DNA of 19,863 nt from an uncultured Ignavibacteria bacterium (lineage in GTDB: Bacteria; Bacteroidota; Ignavibacteria; Kapaibacteriales; UBA961). The stretch is taken from assembly GCA_937868245.1 (NCBI GenBank), contig CALMMI010000104.1, forward strand, positions 1 to 19,863. The letters run 5' to 3'. The notes beneath the pieces are model-generated. The model made no database searches. It saw nothing but the letters and a program-made list of their open reading frames with translations, and was not told where the DNA came from. The number at the start of each line of letters is the position of its first letter. Position 1 is the first letter of the stretch. The position numbers were made by a program, and so were the translations under genes. Positions 13,201-19,863 of the stretch are shown in pieces.

Positions 13201-15515
13201 GGGAGGAATCAGACACGCTCGTTCATTACATGACGTATTTCAAACCGATTAACAGCGATACGAACTATACAGGTGTATATTTCCGTAAGAGCAAACCTGC
13301 TACCAAGTATATGAACACCGCAGCAATCCAATGGGACAGCACAGAATACCTGCTTTCCAAAAATGTATTTCACGACAGTATTCCGAGTATATGTGATACA
13401 TGTGCGTATCCGAGTATAGTTACCCGTTTTGATTCTACGAGCGGTGAATATTGGTCATTCGTTGTGTATGGCTGTAAATCGGATTCATCTGTCAAATATT
13501 TCTATAAGCAGTATATAGTGGAGTCGGTTGCCAGAGTAAAGAATGATACGGTATGCACATTTACTCGCAACGGTTATGCCCAGTATGGTTTGGTTTTAGA
13601 TTCAGTAGATAATAGGGATTTGAAGGAATGGGGAACGCCGATGGTGAATGCCTCCGATTCGGCAAACTTTTACTGTTGGTCGAAACCCGATGAATTTGAC
13701 AAAGGAATACATATTGCGTGGAAGAAACCTGATTCTATTCCACGTTCGTTTGTTTCCAAAAATTGGCTGACATGGTCGTATCATAATTATTTATATGTGG
13801 ATGAAGATTGTGAGCTTACTGGTGTAGCACAGCACCCGTCGATGAATCCTTACAGTCGTTATATACGCGGGGAACATGAAAATGATTGTGCTTTAGTGTG
13901 GCAGGAAAAAAATAATTGTGACTACCCGGATTTGTATTTTCATTCCCATATTTTCTATACGCGGTTGTGGATAGATGACGGTCAGATTACGTATGGTCTT
14001 TCACCGAATTATATGGTTGATATTTATAATCCAAGCTTATTGAAAAATTCTCTGACTGGAGAAGGATCAATAGTATGTATGAGTACTACATCTGATCTCT
14101 TTAGAGACAGTATAGAATATACATATCCGGTAGTAGTACGGGAACTATTCTTGGCAGATACAAATTCCGACCTTTGTGATTTTGGTTATTGGGGCGGCGG
14201 GCATACCCCAGTGGACGTTCGTTTTGACGGTGTATATTGGCAAATGCAGCAGTCCAAATCCGATTCATCATTTATCGGTGCAATTATGAGTCGGTGGATA
14301 TGGCAACAAGACACGATAATAGGAGGTAGTTTTGTGCGGGACACATTTACCTTAGGATATATTGCACCAGTTTGGGGCGGTTCGGCATCGGGGATTTTTT
14401 ACGACCAACCTGTAATCTCATGCGGTGAAGCAGATTATTACCGACTTCTTACAGGCAATTGGGTGGGTTGTGTAAATTACAGTACGCGGCAGTTTTCTTT
14501 GGAATTCAGGAAACGACCATTGTACCCAAGTATGGTTGCACCTTTTTGGACTGCGCCTGATTCATTGGCACAAATTCTTCATTTAAATATAACACATCAT
14601 CCGGTAGGTGTAAACACTACGGTCGAGATTGTCGATAATGGGTATTTGTCCGATAACCATGTGGCAGAAAGAGGAACCGATACCTATAATGACTGGCAAC
14701 GCAATCACAGGATATATAATAAAGCAATCCCTTCTCCACCTGCGCTACCGACAATCAGATCATCAGGGCAATACTTTTTCCGTACAGAAAACACACAACC
14801 GTCGGCACGTCAATTTTACGGCTTTGGTGAAATGGAATCAAGTTTTGGAGTTTCGAGTGTAATTATCGGCGAGAAAGAATATGCAATCAAGCCTGACGAA
14901 CTTGAGCAGCCGATGCGATTTTTTACGATACCCGACACCCTTTCTACCGACTGGTTCAATGTGGGTAATGTTGAAACAATGGGTGTTATTACAGCAGGTT
15001 CTTCTCCCGTCTGTCTAAATATTTGGCTTGAACGCCAAAGTGATGGCGCAACTTGGGATGTACCGCTTTCGGCAGGTGAGCAAATGAGAATAACAAGTGA
15101 AACTGTTGAACTGGAAAATGGAGACAATGAAAGCTATCGAGTACGAGTAAGTAGTAATAATCATGCTCCATATCATCCTGAAACAGCAATCACTGATGAT
15201 AATGAAGTATCGAGTTTTAGTAAACCAAGCGGTCAAGAATACAAACAGATAAATTTAGGTGATAGTAATCCTATGCAAACTGTATTTGTCTATCCAAACC
15301 CAGCTCGAGATGAAGTTAATCTTCTTATCAAGGGGACAGAAAAATCAGAAGTTATCATTGTTTCGGCAATTGGTGGAGAGCAAACCCGCTTTGTAGCTGA
15401 AGGTGGAAAAACGGCGATATTAAATACTTCTAACTTTTCTTCCGGTGTGTACGTTGCTCGTGTCCGTAGAAAAGGCATGGTTGATGCTGTTGTTCCGTTT
15501 GTTGTGGTTAGATAA
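10272..15515 (+). CDS. Very large secreted protein with T9SS type A sorting domain
   Basis: The protein has 1747 residues. A signal peptide is present (about residues 1-19, cleaved before QDIHEP). The C-terminal about 75 residues are a clear type A sorting domain: VFVYPNPARDEVNLLI, then GGEQ, then the strand pattern NFSSGVYVARV. The middle has no family I can name. Around residues 630-660, GEELRYSMWNCLILGAKGFHVWEGGG resembles the late strand of TIM-barrel glycoside-hydrolase-like proteins, where an Arg-rich helix precedes GAKG and an acidic residue. This is weak evidence for a carbohydrate-related fold. Many Ser/Thr/Asp-rich stretches (SDT, DTTL) are typical of surface beta-rich proteins. It lies 12 bp after the propeller gene, with AGGA upstream of the start, and is followed by a strong terminator. 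Base composition looks somewhat more GC-rich than its neighbours. Confidence 0.85.
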   Translation: MKTTLFLAVFICSYRIVFCQDIHEPTPMTFNHPQVVDSNYQYKFFYSWNWLNGPEALNKRYKMNAFHTFDTFNNGWTFPANPTNYSTMPDSLSLMWRLFNVCDDNKPLDALAMMWYPWLPPSSSNDDFTPFHNDKTGASLPFLSRVDSVGSLDSTTSSGATIYRWKLKKNPLITTLVSAFSKPWLGNEFIYRNLGIGQLDSIPFTNYDLYNSRQLHLSINLRRTGTDTLTNSDTLLVLKMPYRSFNGSTGYIAFDSIPNPISLVSTSRGQYRKTTFNTSANLTNFVIRRSMLPRSDAANPDITLNAVFFADNDTVTHAGINPRFNCRWCGGTGNVIDTIGIEATYIPSKSSVAIRWIKMETPNAQRAYFGGYDTVMKAEVNRTLDSLNRFNTIWGKHHKVFRFYAREEFLASEWQSVRYFNLLVDTLATTEYGVTHRAHEDNTMLFRENWNGSTYVVSGSTPAPYLRETAGIYDADASQKRLGVANRDGNVLVWHPGVGGNGIEHWHNDYEAAFRGMPHEISEGASAWSTDSSKIYSLPLPPMSDSAYQYNILRSNGLSSTYSPPSFLQGIDIHLWNNRYYSNNSYIFTSKPWWGNIWASNVFKYNYISGDTASAFHFRTMQAGQFSQRPFTGEELRYSMWNCLILGAKGFHVWEGGGTDYLSQMFIDTSSKTYDAFLSLAPTGGSFTMSDSAITTNTNLILDDPDIGTDYLDTVGGRNDKFTQTFRKYFKYSDSTYHAAMGMDRIYLGFKSQRWAVDEVFSHTRKIDTTLMNLQLVSWFAKSIRKQTYGDMSLLLKFIDTTLYTDTVTREFASTRLCDGFKESWDSAFYDVTVHTHKFYDPNKVIFIAVQNRRTNSLVKSGSDTTWLTAKEFKDSVFFTTRQQYEQFGSRELQLPFNYKDSNGRYAMLHITELGGGIDTIIGQDRAASVKLLPGEGKFLKVEVIQPNEVAGNLAHSNQTKIVAHAKMKRHNGTGAWEESDTLVHYMTYFKPINSDTNYTGVYFRKSKPATKYMNTAAIQWDSTEYLLSKNVFHDSIPSICDTCAYPSIVTRFDSTSGEYWSFVVYGCKSDSSVKYFYKQYIVESVARVKNDTVCTFTRNGYAQYGLVLDSVDNRDLKEWGTPMVNASDSANFYCWSKPDEFDKGIHIAWKKPDSIPRSFVSKNWLTWSYHNYLYVDEDCELTGVAQHPSMNPYSRYIRGEHENDCALVWQEKNNCDYPDLYFHSHIFYTRLWIDDGQITYGLSPNYMVDIYNPSLLKNSLTGEGSIVCMSTTSDLFRDSIEYTYPVVVRELFLADTNSDLCDFGYWGGGHTPVDVRFDGVYWQMQQSKSDSSFIGAIMSRWIWQQDTIIGGSFVRDTFTLGYIAPVWGGSASGIFYDQPVISCGEADYYRLLTGNWVGCVNYSTRQFSLEFRKRPLYPSMVAPFWTAPDSLAQILHLNITHHPVGVNTTVEIVDNGYLSDNHVAERGTDTYNDWQRNHRIYNKAIPSPPALPTIRSSGQYFFRTENTQPSARQFYGFGEMESSFGVSSVIIGEKEYAIKPDELEQPMRFFTIPDTLSTDWFNVGNVETMGVITAGSSPVCLNIWLERQSDGATWDVPLSAGEQMRITSETVELENGDNESYRVRVSSNNHAPYHPETAITDDNEVSSFSKPSGQEYKQINLGDSNPMQTVFVYPNPARDEVNLLIKGTEKSEVIIVSAIGGEQTRFVAEGGKTAILNTSNFSSGVYVARVRRKGMVDAVVPFVVVR

Positions 15516-15557
15516 CGGTAATCTAAAACAGAAAACTTAGTGCTTTACCAATTCTTG

Positions 15558-15591
15558 AGTGGCTAAATCTTTATAGATTTAGCCACTTTTT
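15558..15591 (+). terminator. Strong Rho-independent terminator after the T9SS pair
   Basis: A perfect 13-bp stem, AGTGGCTAAATCT (15558-15570) with AGATTTAGCCACT (15575-15587), has a TTAT loop and a run of T's. It lies 43 bp after the stop of the large secreted gene. Confidence 0.9.
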
Positions 15592-15914
15592 GTTATGGCA
15601 GAAGTTCTTTTTTATGAAAATTGATGCAAAACGATGAATAATTATGAAAAACTATGAATAATTACAACAAAACTATTTACACGTATGCAAAAGTGCCACA
15701 AAATCATTCATTTTTATGACATTTCTTGACACTCAGAAGTAAAATGTATCAATTCTTGTACAATCGAGCATTAAAAACACAAAATTAGCTTGTAACCAAA
15801 CAGAGTTTTATTAGTAAGGCAGGTTATAGAGGTAAACTTTTATCAAAACGAAAGTTAACCTTTGACTGAAATAACCATTTCAGCTCATTAATACAACACA
15901 TTATAATTATCTCA
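15592..15914. other. Convergent intergenic region with short tandem repeat
   Basis: There is no gene here: the large secreted gene and the SRAP gene converge on it. A 20-bp imperfect tandem repeat (ACGATGAATAATTATGAAAA at 15631-15650, then 15651-15670, 16/20 identical) is present. A 7-bp hairpin, CTGAAAT-AACC-ATTTCAG (15866-15883), lies about 30 bp beyond the SRAP stop but has no T-run, so it is only a weak terminator candidate. Confidence 0.4.
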
Positions 15915-16577
15915 TCAATTCACCTTCTCTATCAATTCGGGTGAATCATAAGAACTTTTATTCACCAACTGAGAAACCTGCCAAACATTCATATCATCAG
16001 CAGGATAAGGTTTTAATAGAGACAAATAAAAATCCTTGTCATTTCCGTTAGTGAGCCATTCATTCTCATTTTCGCCGAGAATCACTGGCATACGATCATG
16101 TACTTTCGACACTAATTCGTTAGGTTCGGTTGTAACAATAGTAAATGTCTCTACTGTTTGACCAAGGGGATTTTTCCAAGAATCCCAAAGCCCTGCAAAG
16201 GCAAATATTGGTTCAGATTTTAATGTAAAATACATCGGAATCTTTATCTTTCCATCACGAACCCACTCATAGAATCCATTAGCAGGTATAATACACCGAC
16301 GAGACTTGAAAGCATTTTTGTATGATGCTAATTCAGTGATCGTTTCGGCTCTTGCATTGATGGTTTTGTACTGAAAGGAAGCATCCTTTGCCCAAGATGG
16401 AATCAATCCCCATTGCATTAATTTAAGCTCGTGCTCTTGGTCGTGTTCTATTATAACAGGGAGTAATTGCGATGGAGCTGCATTATAATGAGTGCGTAGT
16501 TCAAAATCAGGTATTTTAACACGGAATCTATCTTTTATTTCAGCGAATGTACTAAACATGCCATATCGTCCACACAT
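15915..16577 (-). CDS. yedK: SRAP-family abasic-site shielding protein (HMCES/YedK)
   Basis: The start was moved to the ATG at 16575-16577 rather than the upstream GTG at 16583. This gives MCGRY, so Cys2 becomes N-terminal after Met removal, as the SRAP mechanism requires, and GAGGTG lies three bases upstream. It has 220 residues. All family landmarks are present: Cys2, NAAPSQ (32-37), WGLIPSWAKD (56-65), INARAET with Asn74, IPANGFYEW with Glu104, FAGLWD, and HDRMPV with His160. The N-terminal Cys forms a thiazolidine link with abasic sites in single-stranded DNA, shielding them from breakage. It is the last gene of the umuD-umuC operon, nine bases after umuC, which fits a role during SOS translesion synthesis. 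Confidence 0.95.
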   Translation of the reverse strand: MCGRYGMFSTFAEIKDRFRVKIPDFELRTHYNAAPSQLLPVIIEHDQEHELKLMQWGLIPSWAKDASFQYKTINARAETITELASYKNAFKSRRCIIPANGFYEWVRDGKIKIPMYFTLKSEPIFAFAGLWDSWKNPLGQTVETFTIVTTEPNELVSKVHDRMPVILGENENEWLTNGNDKDFYLSLLKPYPADDMNVWQVSQLVNKSSYDSPELIEKVN

Positions 16578-16592
16578 AAACACCTCTAATAT

Positions 16593-17852
16593 TTAATGTA
16601 ATTGTACAGTTAATATATCTTTTATATTTGTAGTATATCTCGGTGAAAGTTTACCTTGTTTCATTTTCCAAACTTTTTTGCCTTGTGAAGCAAGTCGGAT
16701 AGTATGGCTTCCATCACGTGCATTAATCTTATCAACAGCTTTCATAACCGCAACATGACGAGGATCACTATTCAAGAACATATTTTTCTGTGGTTTATCC
16801 TGGTCAGAAAAATCAAGCACTATTACCCCTGCCTTTTTATACCGAAATCCGGGTTTATACATATCTTTCAATGCTAACTCTGCAAATTTTGCCAATTCAA
16901 TATTTGAATTAGTAGGATAGGGAAGTTTCATCACCCTACTTGTTGAATGTTGCTCTAAATCTTGTCTATGATAATTAGTAGTAATGAATGCTTGTAACAT
17001 ATTACAGCATGATCCCTGATCGCGTAATCTTTCAGCACATTTTACAGCAAATGTGACTATTCTTTCTCTTAGCTGATCATATTCAGAATACATGGTATCG
17101 AATGACCTTGTACATGCAATTGATTTTTTATTCTTAATTTCATCTAAGTCTAATGTGGGTTTTCCCATCAAGTCATGTTTTAATCGTAAGCCAACTACTG
17201 AGAATACCTTCTTTACATACTCATCGTTCAGTTCAATAAATTGCAAGGCATTAAATACTCCGATAAGATTCAATTTTTCAGCATATCTTCTACCTATTCC
17301 CCATATATCTTCAACTTTAAGCCACTTTAGGGCTTTGATACGTTTTTCATCTGTATCAATTAAATATACACCTTTAGTTTCAACAGGAAACTTCTTTGCA
17401 ATTTTATTCGCAACCTTAGAAAGTGCTTTTGTCTTCGCGATTCCTATACTAATTGGTATCCCTGTACCTTTTGTTACTTTTCTCTTCATTTCCAAACAAT
17501 ACGCATTCAAATCATAATTCTCAAATCCTACAAACTTCAAAAATGCCTCATCTATTGAATAAACTTCAACATCAGGAGAAAACCTATTCAGAATGGTCAT
17601 TACGCGAAAGCTCATATCTCCATACAATGCAAAATTTGATGAATGCACAATAACATTCTTCTCTTTGAAAAGTTGATGAAACTCAAACTCGTTAGCACCC
17701 ATAGGAATGCCCAAAGCTTTTGACTCGTTGCTACGTGCAATCACACACCCGTCGTTATTAGACAGTACGACAACAGGTTTCCCATTCAAGGCAGGATTGA
17801 AAACCCGCTCACAAGAGGCATAAAAATTATTGCAATCAACGAGTGCATACAT
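16593..17852 (-). CDS. umuC: Y-family error-prone DNA polymerase V catalytic subunit
   Basis: The protein has 419 residues, close to the usual length of about 420. The catalytic acidic residues are visible: Asp6 in MYALVDCNNFYASCE, and Asp101-Glu102 in YSIDEAFL. The nucleotide-contact segment VVVLSNNDGCVIARS (about 28-41) is intact, and a helix-hairpin-helix-like DNA-binding segment follows (VEDIWGIGRRYAEKL). The little-finger and UmuC-specific C-terminal regions are present. Copying across lesions requires partnership with processed UmuD. It starts two bases after the umuD stop, so translation is probably coupled. Nothing suggests inactivation. Confidence 0.96.
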   Translation of the reverse strand: MYALVDCNNFYASCERVFNPALNGKPVVVLSNNDGCVIARSNESKALGIPMGANEFEFHQLFKEKNVIVHSSNFALYGDMSFRVMTILNRFSPDVEVYSIDEAFLKFVGFENYDLNAYCLEMKRKVTKGTGIPISIGIAKTKALSKVANKIAKKFPVETKGVYLIDTDEKRIKALKWLKVEDIWGIGRRYAEKLNLIGVFNALQFIELNDEYVKKVFSVVGLRLKHDLMGKPTLDLDEIKNKKSIACTRSFDTMYSEYDQLRERIVTFAVKCAERLRDQGSCCNMLQAFITTNYHRQDLEQHSTSRVMKLPYPTNSNIELAKFAELALKDMYKPGFRYKKAGVIVLDFSDQDKPQKNMFLNSDPRHVAVMKAVDKINARDGSHTIRLASQGKKVWKMKQGKLSPRYTTNIKDILTVQLH

Positions 17853-17854
17853 AA

Positions 17855-18334
17855 TTATACTTTAATTTTTTGTGAACGACGAGCGCGCATATCTTTGATA
17901 ACATACGTAACTACACCCCAAACCGTCAATTCGTCTCCTTGAGCTAATTTTATGGGGTCGAATTTGGGATTGGAGGGCATTAACCAACATTCTTTACCTA
18001 TAAAATTTATTCGTTTTAACGTGAATTCTCCATCAATGTAACAAACGGCAATTTCACCGTTACTATATTCTTTGCTTTTATCAACAACCAATAAATCACC
18101 ATTGTTAATATCATCTCCAAGCATTGATTCACCTTTAACACGAACAAAGAATGTTGTAGCCGGGTCATCAATTAAGTGACTATTCAGTTCGATTGATTGT
18201 TCGACAAAGTCAACAGCAGGAGAGGGGAATCCGGCACTTACTCCCAAAGGAAAGTATGGTAATTCAATATATACATCTGTACAAACTGAGTATATTTCGA
18301 GTGTATTGCTTGAATGTAGTATTAGCGGGTGCAT
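17855..18334 (-). CDS. umuD: UmuD, self-cleaving SOS mutagenesis subunit (S24 peptidase fold)
   Basis: The protein has 159 residues, slightly longer than the E. coli protein. It has no HTH, which separates it from LexA. The cleavage site reads VSAGFPSPA, so the cut should fall between Ala34 and Gly35 (Cys-Gly in E. coli). The catalytic Ser70 sits in VKGESMLGDDI, and Lys107 in GEFTLKRI. RecA-stimulated self-cleavage yields UmuD', which forms Pol V with UmuC. It is the first gene of the three-gene operon. An inverted repeat and a consensus -7 element lie upstream. Confidence 0.94.
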   Translation of the reverse strand: MHPLILHSSNTLEIYSVCTDVYIELPYFPLGVSAGFPSPAVDFVEQSIELNSHLIDDPATTFFVRVKGESMLGDDINNGDLLVVDKSKEYSNGEIAVCYIDGEFTLKRINFIGKECWLMPSNPKFDPIKLAQGDELTVWGVVTYVIKDMRARRSQKIKV

Positions 18335-18370
18335 AGTATCAAGTGATATTGTTTATAAATATACATACTA

Positions 18371-18408
18371 CAAAAGTACACATAAAGAATCAAAATGTTA
18401 TTGATTCT
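18371..18408 (-). promoter_or_regulatory. Candidate regulated promoter of umuD-umuC-SRAP
   Basis: On the minus strand, 18371-18378 reads TACTTTTG, a full TAnnTTTG -7 match, about 37 nt before the umuD ATG. The usual -33 TTTG is missing. In its place is a perfect 8-bp inverted repeat, AGAATCAA (18386-18393) with TTGATTCT (18401-18408). This suggests an operator overlapping the upstream box, plausible for a damage-induced gene. The regulator is unknown. Confidence 0.4.
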
Positions 18409-18535
18409 CAAAAGTTCAGTTATTCTTTACAATATATAAGATTTGTTAGATAGTTTGATTTCAACAAAATATCAGATTTGTAGATGATTCTGGAAAGTGA
18501 GGTGTTTCTAAAACATAGAAAGAAACAGTTAATCA

Positions 18536-19863
18536 TTACATACTTCTTATGAGATTTAAGAAATCTTCCAACTTGTATGCTCCTGTAACTATCCGCCGCT
18601 CGTACACCATGAAGTAACGGTAATTATTTCCGGCTTTATTTGCCCATTGCGCACCAAGTCTTATCTTTTGTTCTGCGTCTAAATGGTCGCCTTTTGTTTC
18701 CAAGATTATTGTTTTACCGCTTTTGGTTTGAATAATGAAATCAGGATAATGATTTATAAACCCATTGATTTTAAATCCTCTTATCTCAATGTTCCTTGTC
18801 CAAAAAGCAATATTAGGCATATTACCTATTTCATTGATTACCCGCTCTTCAAACCCGTTCATACGCCCCTCTTTTTCATAGAGGGATTTTGTAATATCTT
18901 TTGCTGTGTCTCCGGGTGAAATGGTTTTAGGTAATTCAAACGATGGTTTTATAAATACCTTATCTGTATCTAAAAAGTCCTTAAACTTCTTTTCCGCAAA
19001 CACTTCAGAAAGTGACCGTATTTTGTATTTGATTTTCTCAGTGTATGTATATTCGTTAATGGCAAGGTCGTTAAATTGCTCATCGGTGAAATCTTCTAAA
19101 ATTCGGTTAATGTATCGTTCAATTTCTTTATCAGGAATCGGATACATATTCCCTATGATACTCATTATTCGATTTGTAAAGTTTTTAACCCTGCTGCCTT
19201 TTCTTGACGGATCAAGTATGTACGTGAGTACTGTATCTTTTGCCGTACCGTCAATCCGTATGAATGTTGGTGTATGCTCCTTTTTGGTTTCGTCCAAATC
19301 TACTTTGTAAAGCTCCGATGTTATATTATCAAATGCAATGTTTGTATCTGACTTGCTTAATGCAAACCCTTCCAATAGATTGACATTTTCCAATAATGTT
19401 TCTTCTTCCCCTTGACCAAATAAATCATTAGAAGGGATATTCAAATAGAACTGAGGCAGTTTTATTTGCCCGGCTTGTTCTTTGAATATATCCTTGATAC
19501 TGTATGTTTTCACAAGCTGTTGTAGTTCGTTGGGTAAAATGACTATATTGTTCGCTTCTATTTCTGCAACAATCCTTTCAAATGCCAAGTTTTGCTGAAT
19601 TGCTGATTCTTCAATGGTCAAGACTGATGTACTTTGTAAAGCTGTTCCCGGTTGAACAGAAATCCGTGTTATATCAATGTCTGAAGTTATGTCTTCCAAA
19701 TTATCTACTTCCGTATTGAATGCAGTAAGCTGAAGAGTAGATTCTTGTTTCTTGGCTTCTTCCAACATTGCAGGGTCGGCAAGTTTATAATCCTTATCGC
19801 TGAATCCTGCTTTATTTAATCCTTTGACGATGTTGTCCAATGTGAACAGAAATTTTGATGAAG
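18536..19863 (-). CDS. C-terminal part of type III restriction Res-like protein with PD-(D/E)XK nuclease (5' end outside window)
   Basis: The frame is open to the right window edge. The first possible start inside (TTG at 19840) is probably internal, so the true start lies beyond 19863. At least 441 residues are visible. Near the C-terminus, HYPDFIIQTKSGKTIILETKGDHL shows the PD...ExK nuclease core (PDF, ETKG), followed by a helix and YFMVYERR. This is the arrangement at the end of type III restriction Res subunits and related helicase-nucleases. The visible N-terminal part is helical and acidic, without helicase motifs, which would lie upstream. It ends about 200 bp from the divergently unrelated umuD promoter region. 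The likely role is restriction of foreign DNA. A different helicase-nuclease defence protein is also possible. Confidence 0.7.
   Translation of the reverse strand, partial: SSKFLFTLDNIVKGLNKAGFSDKDYKLADPAMLEEAKKQESTLQLTAFNTEVDNLEDITSDIDITRISVQPGTALQSTSVLTIEESAIQQNLAFERIVAEIEANNIVILPNELQQLVKTYSIKDIFKEQAGQIKLPQFYLNIPSNDLFGQGEEETLLENVNLLEGFALSKSDTNIAFDNITSELYKVDLDETKKEHTPTFIRIDGTAKDTVLTYILDPSRKGSRVKNFTNRIMSIIGNMYPIPDKEIERYINRILEDFTDEQFNDLAINEYTYTEKIKYKIRSLSEVFAEKKFKDFLDTDKVFIKPSFELPKTISPGDTAKDITKSLYEKEGRMNGFEERVINEIGNMPNIAFWTRNIEIRGFKINGFINHYPDFIIQTKSGKTIILETKGDHLDAEQKIRLGAQWANKAGNNYRYFMVYERRIVTGAYKLEDFLNLIRSM

Noticed and set aside
18503..18527. 7-bp hairpin TGTTTCT/AGAAACA after the Res-like gene as a terminator
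   Set aside because: It has an 11-nt loop, weak A/T pairs and no T-run on the minus strand.

Overview
The window looks like chromosome of a Bacteroidota/FCB-group bacterium, possibly an Ignavibacteria- or Kapabacteria-like lineage; no rRNA or tRNA is present to settle this. Three things support it. Two secreted proteins end in type IX secretion (T9SS) sorting domains. The replication protein is of the VirE_N/BT4734 primase type common in Bacteroidota. A textbook Bacteroidota promoter (TTTG-N19-TAnnTTTG) occurs at 5395-5425. The DNA is AT-rich, except that the very large secreted gene looks somewhat richer in GC by eye.

Region 1 (1-895): the start of a secreted-protein gene running off the left edge, then a stretch with no convincing gene. 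Region 2 (about 896-8279): a compact plasmid-like replicon with all genes on the minus strand. In transcription order these are a MerR/excisionase-like HTH protein, a ParB-like protein with a C-terminal ribbon-helix-helix, a primase-helicase replication protein, an iteron-rich origin, an HTH/coiled-coil protein and a small P-loop NTPase. It carries nine ACCAAT iteron cores in 300 bp, four copies of a 22-bp palindrome (two of them inside the ParB-like gene), and a likely short antisense RNA over the replication-gene leader. Diverged repeats at both ends include a 22-nt hairpin that is 20/22 identical. No integrase, transposase or relaxase is visible, so this is either an integrated or decayed plasmid or a mobilised replicon.

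Region 3 (8280-8990): a leader region holding a strongly structured RNA followed by a Rho-independent terminator (8686-8812), identity unknown. Region 4 (8991-15591): a two-gene plus-strand unit encoding a secreted beta-propeller protein and a 1747-residue secreted protein, both T9SS cargo, closed by a strong terminator. Region 5 (15915-18334): a minus-strand DNA-damage operon umuD-umuC-SRAP (HMCES/YedK), pairing error-prone translesion synthesis with abasic-site protection. Region 6 (18536-19863): the C-terminal part of a large protein with a PD-(D/E)XK nuclease motif, most like the nuclease end of a type III restriction (Res) subunit, cut by the window edge.

The most interesting part is region 2. 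Its palindromes, iterons, antisense RNA and end repeats form a self-consistent replication and partition module that the gene names alone do not explain. The unidentified structured RNA at 8686-8812 is second.
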